From: Argentina anserina
Lineage: Eukaryota > Streptophyta > Magnoliopsida > Rosales > Rosaceae
Reading direction: 5' to 3'
Length of the DNA: 64,000 nt
Assembly: GCF_933775445.1 (NCBI RefSeq)
Contig: NC_065876.1
Coordinates: 28,334,001-28,398,000, forward strand
Within the stretch, counting starts at the first letter, position 1. Each line of letters starts with the position of its first letter. The notes beneath the pieces were generated by a model. That model ran no database searches. It was not told the origin of the DNA and saw nothing but the letters and a program-made list of their open reading frames with translations. The position numbers and the translations under genes are program-made. This document shows positions 12,341-29,324 of this stretch, one piece after another.

Positions 12341-12973
12341 AGCATAGGCATCTTGCCTAACTTAGATGCTTGAGGTCAGTGGGAGCTAAGTCCAGTAGGA
12401 GCAAACTAAAATTTACAAGTTTTGAGTTCTTGTTTTAATTATCTTTGTGATAACAGTTTTCCTTGTTTTAAATAAAGTCTTGAGGTATTTCAGAATTGTT
12501 ATGTCATGCTGCAGCTTTACATTAGTTTCTGAAAAACTTACACAAATAAGTTACAGTTGTATATATACTTGCATATCAGATGACTTTAATCATGTCTAGC
12601 ATGATGATATGGTTCAAGCAAGTTATAAAGTCATTGGTGTCCAGTTTATTGCTTGAAGTTCTGGTTTTAGAACATACGGTAGGACTTGATGTATATGTAT
12701 TCTATACTTGTTAATACACATTGTACATATATCTCAATACTGGGGATTTGGACATATTTATTTTGTAGGAGCTTATGTTATAGCAAAGAAACTCTGCATT
12801 TTTGTTAAAGTTTAACTCGTTTCTTGTTCTTCATAAGTAACTGCAAGGTGACCATGTTGTGATGGGATTTTTGATTCAATTGTTTCTGGCGCGCACTACA
12901 GTAGGTAGTATAGTTTCTGACATTACAAGAACTTGATTTTCATAAACCGGAAGTGATTGTCCAAGTGGGAGAT
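12341..12973 (+). other. Copia 3' untranslated region and polypurine tract
   Basis: Non-coding DNA between the RNase H stop and the 3' LTR. It ends in aagtgggaga, the usual Copia polypurine tract placed directly before TGTTAG. Confidence 0.8.
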
Positions 12974-13477
12974 TGTTAGATCAATTTTGGACATATCACA
13001 TATTATATGATTATCATGTTTAATGTCATAATCTATTTCTACATGGAAACAAAGATAGTATCAAATCTAGTTCCTAATGATTTCGTGTATTATATCATTA
13101 TGGTAAGGAATCCTAATTTAAGTCTAGAAGCAAGACTACAAATCAGTATTGAATCGGGAATCTAAATAAGATGACTTAACTTACAAGATGTCTTTAATGG
13201 AAGGACTCTTAAGGGTTAAAGATTCTCTATATATAGATGGTAAACGTCTCTGTTATCACTACGAGTTATTTGCGTAAGTTTCTGTCCATTGAGAAAGCAG
13301 AGAGTAGTGACTAACAGAAGACTTTGCCTAGCACCTTGTGACTTCGGATTAAGGCACAATTGATCACGGTGTCGTTGTTCATGAAGATGGTAAGTTAATC
13401 TCATTCACTAAGTTAACGATTAGTTGTTATGCATATGATCTTTGGTTTTGTACTCATATCATGTAATTTGATTTACA
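12974..13477 (+). repeat. 3' LTR of the Copia element
   Basis: 504 bp, the same length as the 5' LTR, with 11 substitutions and no gaps by eye. It is followed by the 3' target-site copy tcaat. Confidence 0.9.
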
Positions 13478-13482
13478 TCAAT

Positions 13483-14394
13483 TAGTTCTATTCATTTGAT
13501 TCAACGAATAGTCCTACCATATGACTGAATATGAGCTTTACTCATTCTTTTCAAATAGCAAATTTGGAAACAACGATAGAACTTTTTGAGGTTCAAAAGA
13601 TACCGGGGAAGGTATGCCGGCCACTTATAGTTTTTACAGTCAAGAATTTGATTAGTCTTTAGTTCGAAGACAGAATTAAAAAGCCATTTCTGTCAGTTTA
13701 CAACCAAGAATTATTGGTGTGGGTTTTGCAACTAATGAACAACTGATAATTTGCTATTGAGTTGAAAAGATAATCTACTATGGTATATTGTGATAGATTG
13801 TTAATCCAGATGAACACTATACTGTAACCGATCATGTAATCTAAACTAAAAGTAGTAACATAACATGAAACTTGATGGTAACTGATGATAGGATGATGTA
13901 TATTCCACTTTCACCACAGTTTCCTCAAGGGGATGCAACTGCAGTTACGAATGACTGATCTGTTTCTAAGATCACCTAAAATAAATAGCGTGATCTGTTT
14001 TTAAAAAATGAAAAAGTCGCATAACCTAACATTGAAATCTTCCTTCTTGGTTTGACAGCCGTCAGCCCCGTAACAAGGATACTCTTTAAAGTTGGCAGTG
14101 CCCGGATGTTGACAATACCGGTGCCTCCGGTGGCGTAGCATTCATGAATAGCTTTCAAGTTGCTCCTTAAAGATGATCCGCTAGGCTCGCCTAATTGGTC
14201 AAACAAGTGGCCTTATAGCAACGGGAATATTAACATTACAAGGAAACACAATGACATTACAAGTGAAAAGTGTACAAGGGCATTCAAGATCCAACTCCTG
14301 TATTCATCCTCTAAGTAATACGAGGTAGAGCAAAATACAGAACTATACAAGGCGGAGCAAAATACAGAATTGACGAAACACAATCATCGAACCA
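13483..14394. other. Old flank of the Copia site and HAM 3' region
   Basis: About 13483-13625 aligns with 35284-35420; both contain caaatttggaaacaacgat. Together with 6175-6459 it represents the sequence before Copia insertion. On the minus strand, 14206-13976 holds a 76-codon frame (IVNIRALPTLKSILVTGLTA) of vaguely leucine-rich-repeat character that I cannot assign. The last part is probably the 3' UTR of the acetyltransferase gene. Confidence 0.4.
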
Positions 14395-19032
<4,638 letters not shown>

Positions 19033-20386
19033 TTGTTGGTTTTGGCTAAAGAGAATATGGCAGCGGATAACATATAAAATGCAACCAAGGCTATTTTGGT
19101 CTCTTTCGAAGTTACACAATGGCTAGCCTTATGCTTTAAAACCATGCGTGTACCATTAGCAAATCACGATCACTACTTTCAAAGACTAAAATATCCATAA
19201 TCTTTTCAATATTTTCGCGAAAATTTTAATTTTTTCGGTATATAGATAGATTAGTTATATACTAAATATTTTTCAATAGAAATTTTTGAAAGTTCTCGAT
19301 AATTCCCGATATATCTGGAAACTTTCGAATATAATCAACTCTAATATACCAACTTATTATTATATATGACTCTTTTTATTATATATTGCATTCTATGTCT
19401 CAACATTCACCTAAAATTAAAATAAAACTGAACTAGTTGGTGAGGGGAATCGAACCACTTTGGTCTAGGAGGAAGCAATGATGGACCTTACCCTTATGAG
19501 AGAAACTCAACATGCCTTATCTACCATATTTATTCTTTAATGAGATGCAATCAAGTGAAAACATATAGACACAATCGGATGCACAATCTTTACAAAGCTA
19601 TGGTTATGGTCAAAGTAAATAAATGCTTGATCCAAACGGGAACTATCAGTACCACAACTCACAGTTAATCACTCATGACCCCAATAGTTTGCATATAAGT
19701 CAGTATATGCAAAATTAGAAATAGGAGGTATCATTTAATGACTATTCTTCATAATATACTCAGGATTTTACTCAAAGACATGATGAAGATAATGAAAATT
19801 TTGTACCTCATAGATCATTTATGTGGTTTTAAATCACTCATGTAATTTCATATTTAATGTATCATATGTATATAAGGCGTGATAAGCTAGTCTCCCTTTG
19901 GGTAAATATATATATATATATAATTTTAAGTAGATTTTTAATAATGCTCTACGATTATTTCACCTCAAATTACTATAACTCACTATAAACTAATAGTTAT
20001 ATAATAATTTCTTATGACATATAGTAGATAATTGATCAAATAAACATTTTTAAAAAGTTTTATTTAAAATTTCCATGTTTTTATATAAATTTCCATCAAT
20101 TTACTTAATTGTTTTTTTAAATGAAAATTTCCCCGAAATTTCCATCAAAATTTCCAATTTTCAGATCCTCAATATTGCTATTCTCACCGAAATTTTATTC
20201 CTTGGTGCTCGATATATACTTACTCACAGGATTTAAAGGTACCTCTCTTCCTGTCTCGATCCTAGTCGAACAAAGTCTTAAAATCAGTATATGATTTAGA
20301 TTTCCTCTTCTCATTGAAATAGCAGATTTGCATTATAAAAAGGTTTGGAACTGAAACACATTGGCAAAAACAAAAATTTATGACCG
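19033..20386. other. Intergenic between HAM and the F-box pseudogene
   Basis: AT-rich DNA containing the HAM promoter at its left end. No gene is seen. A short tRNA-derived-SINE-like stretch lies at 19435-19545 and is listed separately. Confidence 0.4.
19435..19545 (-). mobile_element. Possible tRNA-derived SINE fragment
   Basis: The minus strand reads GTGGTTCGATTCCCCTCACC, a good match to the Pol III B box GGTTCGANNCC. It is preceded by a phrase (ggtttctctcataagggtaaggtcc-like) often seen in plant SINEs. No convincing A box, tail or target-site duplication was found. Confidence 0.3.
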
Positions 20387-21579
20387 ATGGAGATGGAGAG
20401 CAGGCGGCTGATGGAGCTACCGGTCGATACGCTGTTGGATATTCTTTTGGGACTGCCTATAAAGTCAGTAGGCTGCATCAAATGTGTGTCCAAGACCTTG
20501 TTAAAGACGGTGAGCAACATTTCTTTCTCTACACTTCACATGCATTTATAGGCTGATGATGATGATCAAGTACCTGGACTTATGTTTTGTTCTCGCGAGG
20601 AGAATTTATTGACTTTGCAATCACTGAAATACAAGGACAAAACCTTAACAAGAGGAAGACATACAATCACTATCTCGTCATCCTTTCCTGGCTTTATGTG
20701 TTTTGTTTTCCACAACATTGTTTGCTTGGGATTCTGCTGGCCTAGTAGCGACTGCGTGTTAGTTAACTCTCTTGGAGAAAGGGGAGTTCTACGGCTGCCG
20801 GAATGTAGTTTTGCAACACACGAGAGCACCTTGTGGTTTGGTATGGGGTTTGATGATAAAACCAATACCTACAAGATCGTATGTGTTAGTCTTGAAGACG
20901 ACGATCCTCCTACACAATGCATCTGCACATATTCTTATATTGGGTACAAACTTGTGGAGACAGATAATCTCAATTCCTCCTTGTAACCTGAACTGGTCAA
21001 GAACCGAAGATGTTGTCTATGCAATGGAGCTGTGCATTGGTTGACAATATGTGATATACAGTGTGATAGAATAGTTTCTTTCAACTTGAGCAAAAAAGAG
21101 TTCTACTGGACCCCTACTCCTCCCACATTTCAAAGCTCGAACAAGGCCCACTTGGACTGGTACTCAAATGTGACTCTATTTTCTCTGAGAGGATGTTTGG
21201 CCATTGTGGAGACCGAGCATTATTGTATGATCCAGAATATCGAGGTATGGGTCTTGAAAGATTTTGATGAAGAAGGAAAATTGTGGAAGACATACTACAA
21301 GAAAGAACTACCAGATGGCTCTCAAATTTGTTTAATAGTGCTACGGGGGAATGGGAACATGGAATATTTTTTACGAATTCATATTGTGGTGTAACCCAGG
21401 TTTTCTTTATAGATGCAAGATGTGGCTCTGTCAATTGTGTAGTATACCCATTACGTGGCGTTAGGGTACCCTATACAGTTGTTAAAGATTTCTTTCTAGG
21501 CACGTATAGGTATACTAAGACCTTGATTTCCTTGAAAGATTATAGTGATTTGGAGGAGGCTCATCAAGTGATTACCTGA
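20387..21579 (+). pseudogene. F-box/F-box-associated domain pseudogene
   Basis: Exon 1 (20387-20509) encodes MEMESRRLMELPVDTLLDIL followed by GLPIKSVGCIKCVSKTLLKT, a clear F-box. A GT-AG intron (20510-20551) leads to an F-box-associated region: LTLQSLKYKDKTLTRG, CVLVNSLGERGVLRLPE, WFGMGFDDKTNTYKIVCVSL. The frame stops at 20984-20986. Related sequence continues in three other reading segments: WSRTEDVVYAMELCIG, CDRIVSFNLSKKEFYWTP and FNSATGEWEHGIFFT. At least three frameshifts are therefore needed. F-box proteins give substrate specificity to SCF ubiquitin ligases. Sequencing error could mimic single shifts, but several in one gene favour a pseudogene. Confidence 0.75.
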
Positions 21580-23384
21580 TCCAAAGATATTATTGGATTT
21601 GGAAGACGCTCATCAAGTAGTTATCTGATTAAATTAAGAGATCCTTCATTGATTAGATTAAGAGCTTCTTCGTTCTTTTTGTTTATGCTTATTAATTAGT
21701 TTGTCATATTATTAGATATGTAAAGATATTCTTATGCATTGCATATGTATAAATTTGCCAACTTCGATCTGTAGTTTTATTAAAACCACTTTTGCTGATA
21801 AGTGGTCAGTCTTTTCAATGTGTTAAAGGGTAAATTTTGCATTGAACCGCGCGACCAACCAAGTTTGTGTGGGACATGTGTCAAAATCCTATTGTCTTCT
21901 AAACTTGGCACATCATCGACATCTGCTATGAAGTTCGTCGTTGTCATCGTCTTCTTCTTCATATTTACAACCCAATTCAATAACCTTCCAGTCCTTCCTC
22001 TGTAATCGTAACCCAACGAGAAGTGAAATCTCAATTCAATAACCTTTCATGGTGATAGAAACCCATTTAGTTTTGGATTAGGATCCTCTCCTTGGATCAA
22101 GTTGGTACCTCTTGACTTATGACCATAATTATTAAGTAAAACGGTAAAAGTCCAATGGCTCGTGGCGTCTAATATCAGCAAAATTGGATTAATTACATTG
22201 GCTCAATGAGAGGATCCTGATTTTTTTTTCATGGCCTTTAATTAGTGGGCGCCTCCTTTCCCTCAATAAAACTTTGAATTTGTATTAATGTTATCATCTA
22301 TCCAAGTAAAAGTTAGTCTTGTAGTGTCTAAAGTGACGATCAGAGGGGAAATATACAAAGCCTTAATTACGGCCACAAAAATGAAATCTGAACGAGAATA
22401 AACTCAATAAACAAGTTTAAAATGCATGCAATGTCTAAAAAAATCAGGATGATTTTCTATGCATTGCTTCCGAACACTCTCCTTAGCGTAGTCCAATGGA
22501 TCTTATTGGTTGGATCAACATGTCTAAGACTACAATCACAGCATCAGAAATTTTTTTTTGAATGGGAATTATAATTATTTCTAACTGAAAGCGCAATGTA
22601 ATAACAGATGAAAAGAAATGGTGATGTGCAAACAAAATGATCAAAAAATCCATCTTTAAATGTTATTCGATCATAAAAATTCTATACCCTTTCTCTACAA
22701 TTTAAGAAATGGTTTCTCATAGTATATAATCTATAACATACTTGTTGTAAGCCAAATGAGGGGACTCTCCATAACAATAAAACAAATTTCAAGATGCACG
22801 AATCAATGTTATCATTTTTTAACGCAAAAATTGTGATAAAAAGATGTTAGTACAATCAAAGTCTACTGAAGGAACAATCATGAACTGTCAAGAAACAAGC
22901 CTCCTTTGGGAGCAATTCCTTTTGTAACAAAGGTTGTGTCTGACTCTACCTAGAGTAGGACATCAACCTATACAACAAAGATTAAAGATCAAAAGTTTTA
23001 GCCTCTGAAACAGCCATGCTCACTGCCTTCATTCAACACTGACTACTAACGATGACTACAAACTAAAAGGGAAATGACAACAGAAACTTAAATCCCATAT
23101 GTGCAAAATAAAGCCAGGAAGAACTGAAACAGAAGGCATAGCTGCTTTTCAAATAGCCATTATAAGAGGGACCACGTCATTGATAGGATCTACTAAGTAT
23201 GTGCCTGCGGGTTTTACCTCAGACAATTTGTATAGCTAATGTACATCAGTAAACATGATTAGACCCCTTTCAAATTTGATTTTAGTCCTATACTCTCAAT
23301 TCAAATATTAAAATTATTGTACAACCGCGATAAATCTAGATCAATCCACTTTATTTCTTGGTGTCAAAATAAAAAAAGTTAGAG
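21580..23384. other. Intergenic, no gene seen
   Basis: AT-rich DNA between two pseudogenes. Short open frames at 21780-22034 have no recognisable domain. A possible MITE is at 22078-22223. The right half may include the former 3' UTR of the heat shock factor pseudogene. Confidence 0.4.
22078..22223. mobile_element. Possible short MITE with AGGATCCTCTC ends
   Basis: The left end reads GATTAGGATCCTCTCCTTGG. The right end, inverted, reads AATCAGGATCCTCTCATTG. These form about 18-bp imperfect terminal inverted repeats around a 146-bp body. I could not define a target-site duplication. Confidence 0.35.
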
Positions 23385-24317
23385 ATTTCCCATTTGTTCA
23401 GTTAGCTTACCCATGTGCTAGGTTTTATCCATTCCCTTCTCAGTTGGCTGCACTTCATTTCCAACAGGCATGTCTTCCGCATATTTGTTCAAGAGAGTCC
23501 CACAAGTTGGGATTGTCAAGCAATGCGTCAATGTTAGCATCAGGGGGAATACTATCAACATCCAGGGACATAAAATCGAATGGTGAGTCAGTAAATCCAT
23601 CACCACCTTCAGGGGCCACATCTTGAGCGAATCCAACACATGCCTTAGGTATTGCGTTTCCTTCAGGAATACCTATTACACCTCTATGTGCCATACTTTT
23701 ACCTGAGAAACCTCAAAGATTATATATGTCTGAGACATAGGAATTGCTGGCACCTCTTGTGCTCCAATGAGCACATTAATATCCGAGATTTGGACCTGTC
23801 ACAACTTCTCAAGAGTTTGTAGCCTTAAGAGAAGATTATATTTCTGAAATTTCAGGAAATGGCCCATGCCCTAAAGTAGGCAGGACCTCTTGAAGTGTAG
23901 CTCCTAACACAGGGCTTCAAGTGCTCCGACTTTCTACTGCACTGGATGATGATGTACCCTCACCAATCAAAAAAATTTCAAGATGGTTGCTAAAGAATCC
24001 AGCTGGGAAGAAGTATCTGGTTTCATTATCTGCATGAGCATTGCCTTTGCTGCTTCATTCATCAGAGACTGATACTTAACAATTTGTCCATCAGGAGCAT
24101 CAGAATGCCCATTCTCAGCCTCTTCCTCAAGACCAAACTTCCCAAACTCTACACATGCAGCCACTGAATTATGTCCATGTGATAGTTGCTGTGACGGTTG
24201 ATGGCTATGTCCATTGGCAGGTTTTCGCCAGTTAATACTCTTCATAAGATGTTTTTGACTCCTCAGAAAGCCCTCGTTTGCAAATTCCCAGCGGTCATGA
24301 TCAACTTTCCCAAAACC
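23385..24317 (-). pseudogene. HSFA1-like: Class A1 heat shock transcription factor pseudogene
   Basis: Reading from 24317, after an acceptor ...atag, the second half of the HSF DNA-binding domain is seen: [20 protein letters not shown], then [14 protein letters not shown] and KFGLEEEAE. The expected next section, the coiled-coil oligomerisation region HR-A/B, is missing. The frame jumps to [20 protein letters not shown], which in HSFA1 proteins lies about 100 residues further on. More of the activation domain follows in broken frames: TLQEVLPTLG, INVLIGAQEVPAIPMSQT, DVDSIPPDANIDALLDNPN, GNEVQPTEKGMDKT and LTEQMG. The first half of the DNA-binding domain, normally a separate exon upstream, is not found nearby. 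An intact relative would bind heat shock elements as a trimer in the nucleus; this copy cannot. Confidence 0.85.
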
Positions 24318-25019
24318 CTATTAGCCCCAAAATTAAGAATGTGTTACATCATCATTAAAAAAACAAAAAGAATTACACGATTTAGAAAGAAAATGAAAGC
24401 AACAACAAATATAAGGAGGAATAGACAGAAGAGCATTCATAAAGGCGTAGAAAAAACTGCATCAACACTTTTAATAAAACCTAGAAAATTGACCAATTAT
24501 AGCTTTTGTTTATTGTTTAGAAAAAAGACACACATTCAGAACTGCTAGAGCCTGAGGTCACCACTAAACTACATAAATTATCAATCAACTTAATTCCCTC
24601 TTGAAAACCATCTTTACATATTGGAAAACAAGATGTTGCATTTCATTCAAAGATGATCTAGGGGATCACTAAGGTTTCACAGTAAACATTTTATACCAAA
24701 ACATTATACACTTTATGTCTTTAACAAAAACATTTGAGATTGACACCAGTAACGCAAATGAAATGAGGTTATAAGCCGACTACATCTTAAGATATATATA
24801 TAGAGCCATCCTTCATGTAGGACCTAACCAATGTGCAATCCTATCCAACTGTCTAGTCAGCCTAGAAGCAAAAGCCAAAGAAAGCCCATGGGAAATAACA
24901 AAACAAACTCTAATTATGTAGTTCAAATATATGCCAAAATATTTATGAAGCTTACTTGGGGCAAGACAAATGTCCGAGTAAAGGCGATTGCATGGAATCG
25001 CCTAACTAGCCGCTGCCTC
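24318..25019. other. Intron-like or intergenic sequence upstream of the HSF pseudogene
   Basis: AT-rich. By position it would be the intron that splits HSF DNA-binding domains, but no first exon was found. No other feature is seen. Confidence 0.3.
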
Positions 25020-26219
25020 GGGGAAATTCCTGGATATGTCTCCTCTGATATCCGTAACCTTGAGGGTGGGTAATATATTTCTCTACCCTCCGACGACTCT
25101 TAGAATGGCACAATTCCAACCTTTCGTTCCCCTTTAGTATTAACGCTTCATTGTCTCCAACAAAACACTGTGGTTGGATTGAATAACTCTGACCAACTGA
25201 TTTGATACCAAATGGCATGAAATATCTCCTCTTATCAATCCACCAAAAGCCATCAAATCCCGATAAAATAGCGAAGTCGGGTCCAATGACTCCAAGCCTC
25301 AGTCTACGGCTTGAGATTTCCTAAGGCTTGACAATATGCTGAAAACTATTTGTGGAATGCATGCTGAGCATTGTTTCCCCTAATAATTCTCCCTTCAAAG
25401 ATGAAATATTCCAGACAAACGCCGCAGTCGCTCCCTGTTCAATTTCATAATTCCAGTCCTCCTATCCATACTGGTATTTAATTAGGCGCCACTAATCAGT
25501 GGTCAGATTAAAAATACTAAATCTTTCCAGATTTATATCTAGAGCTTGTAGAATGACAAATGCGTGCTCATGTCTCAGACGCTCATAACCAATGTCTTAA
25601 AAAAAACTCACCTTAAAGCTTGTCTGAGGCTTAAAAACCTCAAGACTTGGTCGAAAAAGAGTCTCATTTTGGAGAAAGGCATAGTGGCGCAAAAAACGTA
25701 AAAACGCTCCTCAAAGGCGCACATCTAGTTTTTTTTAACTCAAAAGACCCAAAATGGTGTCGTTTTGAGTGGTTAAACCTATTCTCTTCCTCTTCAAGAG
25801 CCACATCGCAAAGACACAAAAGATTAGATCATTAGATCATGATTCTTCTTCTTCTTCAGGAGTTTCGGTTGGTCGGGCTTTGAAGGTATGATACATAATT
25901 ACACATTGCGTTAATTTGGTTAGTGATTTCATTGAGTTCATTTTATTCAATTAAGGCCTATGTTCCGTTTAATCAATGATAATAATCAGAAATCTTCATG
26001 TTAGGTTCTCTCTATGCTTCGTTCGGATGGTCTCCTTGGGTCTTCCTAGGCCTTTTGTTTCTTTGCTCTTTGGTGTAATTTGTCTTTCCTTGTTTGTTGT
26101 TGTTTCGATTGTAGCTCATGCTCTTGTTCCTTTGTCTGCCTTTGATTAATGAATATTCATTATTGATCAAAATGTGGTGGCTCTTCGATCCAAAACCCTC
26201 CAAGCACTTTTTTATTTGT

Positions 26220-26226
26220 GTGTGCT

Positions 26227-26258
<32 letters not shown>
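26220..26258 (+). repeat. TG/TA microsatellite inside the hAT element
   Basis: About 15 TG repeats run into (TA)n. Plain slippage repeat. Confidence 0.8.
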
Positions 26259-26259
<1 letters not shown>

Positions 26260-26546
26260 GAGATCTTATCATTGCTTTGAATTCGGATGTGATAACACCA
26301 ATTGCCACTCATATATTTCTGTTTTACAATAGATTGCCAGGAACTAATTGACTTCAATTGGTTAGAAAACATTAATAATTTATAATTGGTTATTATCTAT
26401 TAGCCATTCAATTTGAATTGTGTCCTTGCGGCAGATTAATTGAATTATGTTGAATTGTATCCCTGTATCAGAGTTAGGCTTTTGAATATATAATTGTATA
26501 ATTGTGTCCTTATTAGCTTTTGAATTTGGATTATTGATAGGTAACA

Positions 26547-29324
26547 ATGAGTACATCCGGTAGTATTTGTGCTAATGCTAGTGCTAGTGGTACTGCATCA
26601 ACAAAGAGAGATGGTGCTTGGCAATGGACTACACCTATTCATGGCCACTTAACATATTTTCTATGGAGTTTCTATAATAAAAGATGTACAGGTGGCATTT
26701 CTAGATTCAAGTAGTATCTTGTTGGTTCACGTAAAGGAATCAGAGCTTGTCCGAAAGTTCCACCTAATATGAAGAGTTGGTGCATTGAAGCACTTAAAAC
26801 AAATGAAGTTGGGAAGTTTGCTAAAATTGCACTACGTAGGGGATATGGGGATTGCCACTACAAGAAGAAGATAATGCGGAAGTTCAGAATACAGTTGTAA
26901 GTGAAAGTGGTAGTGTGCAACCAAGGACAAGAGGACCATTGGACAAGTATGTTCACACCACCGCGCGGCAAACTAATTTGAATTCTTCATTCAAGAAAGA
27001 AGAAAGGAAAAATGTGTGCAGGGCTATCGGACGCTTGTTTTACACTAGTGGCTTGGCATTCAATGTAGCAAATAACCCCTATTATTTTGCTGCATGTGAG
27101 CAAATTACAAATTTAGCCCCGGGCTTAAATCTTCATCTAGTCATGAATTGAGGACTTGGATTTTGAAAGAAGAAGTTGTGGATGTCCAAAAATTGATGGT
27201 AGTGCACAAGAAAGATTGGAGCCAATACGAATGCACCATTATGTCCGATGGTTGGACGGATGGTAAGAGTAAGGTAATATTAAATTTTTTTAGTCAATAG
27301 ACCTAAGGGTACATGATTTTTGAAACCCGTTGATGCATCGGATACAATTAAGAATGGGGAATTGATGCTTAAATATCTAGATGATGTTGTGGAGGAGATA
27401 GGAGAGGAGAATGTGATTCAAATTGTTACCGACAATGCTTCTAACTACAAGTGGGCGGGAAAAGAACTTATGAAGTATAGAAAGAAAATATGGTGGACTC
27501 CATGTGTGGCTCATTGCATTGATTTGATGTTGGAGGACATAAGCAAGTTGAAAGTTTTTGTTACTACAATTCAAAGAGCCAAGCAAATTGTGAAGTTCAT
27601 TTATGGGCACACACAAGTTCTTTCCATTATAAGTAAGTTCACCTACGACAAAGAGATCATTCGTCTGGCGGTTACAAGGTTTGCCACATCGTTTCTATCT
27701 CTTTAAAGTTTATATAAGCAAAAGAATGCTCTTATCACTATGTTTACATCTAAAGAGTGGCATGAATGTGGATGTGTAAGGCATAAAGATTCTTATGATG
27801 TGAGGAGGTGGATACTCCATGATGTTAGCTTTGGGAACCATGTTGATTATTGTATAAAGAGTGTTCTACCTCTTGTTTGTGTGTTGACAGAAGTTGATTC
27901 AAAAGTAAGACCCGTCATGGGATTCATCTATGAATTGATGGATGTCGCAAAAGACAAGATAGCTAGTAATCTAGGAAATGTACCCGCCAAGTATGCACCA
28001 ATTTGGAAAAGAATAGATAATAGATGGAGTCTACAACTTCATCAACCATTGCATGCGGCGGGGTATTACTTGAACCCTCAATTTCGTTATGAAGATAATT
28101 TTAAAAACACCGAGCATGTGAAGAATGCATAGCAAGAATGCTAAGTGTAGAGTATCACGCTAATGCCGATGTATAATTAGACTTATATGACCGAAGGCTT
28201 GGTAGGTTTGGAAGTGAGATGGTCATTTCTACAGAAAAAAACGGTCACCCGTTTAGTTACTAACTTACTATTTTGCTTAAGTTAATGCTCTTTTGTTCCA
28301 TGTCTACAATTATGTTTTTAGTTTATTGATGCATGATTGGATGTTAATTTTATATTTTTAGTGTTTTGGTGGGAAAAATATGAGATACAAACACCGGAGT
28401 TAATGAATTTTGCTACTTGGGTCATTTCCCTTACATGTAGTGCATCAGGATGTGAGAGAAATTGGAGCACTTTTGAAATGGTTAGTTTCTTTTCACTTCT
28501 AGTTTTGAAATGATAATGGTTGAAAGCCTATTGAAATGTGAAACTTGTGTATTGAAATTTAAACTTGTGAATTGATTGTTCATTGTAGATACATCCACAA
28601 AAGAGGAATAGACTTGAGCACAAGAGATTGCATGCTTTAGTTTTTATGAAATATAACCTTTTTCTAAAAGATAGGTCTATAAAAAATGCCACAATGTTTG
28701 ATCCTATTATAGTGGAATAGATTGAATCGGATGATGAGTAGATAACGGAGATAGAGGACTCAGTTCTTCCCATTCATCCTAATTGGCTTGAGGATGGAGT
28801 GGAAGATTTAACATTGAATGATGAAGCGGTAAGGAGTGTACCAAGTGATATATACCAAAGTGGGTTAACAATTAGAGAATCTAATCCCCATGAGCATACA
28901 CCTCCCCGTGAGCCTACTCTTTTTTTTTATGAACCTCCTCTTGATGAGCCTTTTAGAAATTACAAAAAGAAATCTAGTCAAGTGGCAAGTTCAAGTAAGT
29001 TGTAAATAAAGGCCTATGTTCTTTTACTCTATTACAATATAATTTGTTAACTTTATTATTGATTGTCTATTACATGTTTGTATAGGTAGAAAAAATATTT
29101 CAAGAAAATCTATGCGCATTGCCGACATTGTAGATGATGATGACATTAGACGGAATCCATATAAGGATACAAATCCTCTCTTTCAACACCGTGTTGGTAT
29201 TAGTGATGATGATAGTAATGGTGGTGATGGTGTTGATGAGGTTGATGGTGGTGAAGATGGTAATGAAGATGATAATTTGGATGAAGATTTCCTAGTTGAT
29301 GAGGATGATGATTTTGAAGCATGA
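26547..29324 (+). pseudogene. hAT transposase pseudogene (BED-like finger, DUF659, hAT dimerisation)
   Basis: From ATG 26547 the reading is MSTSGSICANASASGTASTK, then TPIHGHLTYFLWSFYNKRCT with a BED-finger-like HLTYFLWSFYNKRCTGGISRFK, then a stop. Further pieces come in other frames. GPLDKYVHTTARQTNLNSSF is at about 26930. CTIMSDGWTDGKSKVILNFF and VIQIVTDNASNYKWAGKELM with WWTPCVAHCIDLMLEDI (27230-27540) are the DUF659 catalytic core. WKRIDNRWSLQLHQPLHAAG is near 28010. ELMNFATWVISLTCSASGCE with RNWSTFE, then IHPQKRNRLEHKRLHALVFM (28400-28650), is the C-terminal dimerisation region. A last piece, 29112-29324, is strongly acidic (Asp/Glu-rich). Several stops and shifts prevent translation, though introns may explain some changes of frame. 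Confidence 0.8.

Larger units (their letters stand above)
6465..13477 (+). mobile_element. Complete but inactivated Copia LTR retrotransposon
   Basis: The 7,013-bp element is flanked by the direct repeat tcaat (6460-6464 and 13478-13482). Its two 504-bp LTRs (6465-6968 and 12974-13477) differ at 11 positions by my count, about 2.2 percent, with no indels. The order is LTR, primer binding site, 1.3-kb leader, gag, protease remnant, integrase, reverse transcriptase, RNase H, polypurine tract, LTR. Integrase before reverse transcriptase is the Copia order. The frame is broken by several stops and a frameshift, so it cannot encode its own proteins. It inserted just downstream of the gene at 5638-6270. 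Confidence 0.95.

Noticed and set aside
19435..19545. tRNA gene
   Set aside because: A B-box-like sequence is present but no cloverleaf with acceptor stem and anticodon arm can be formed. Better explained as a SINE scrap.
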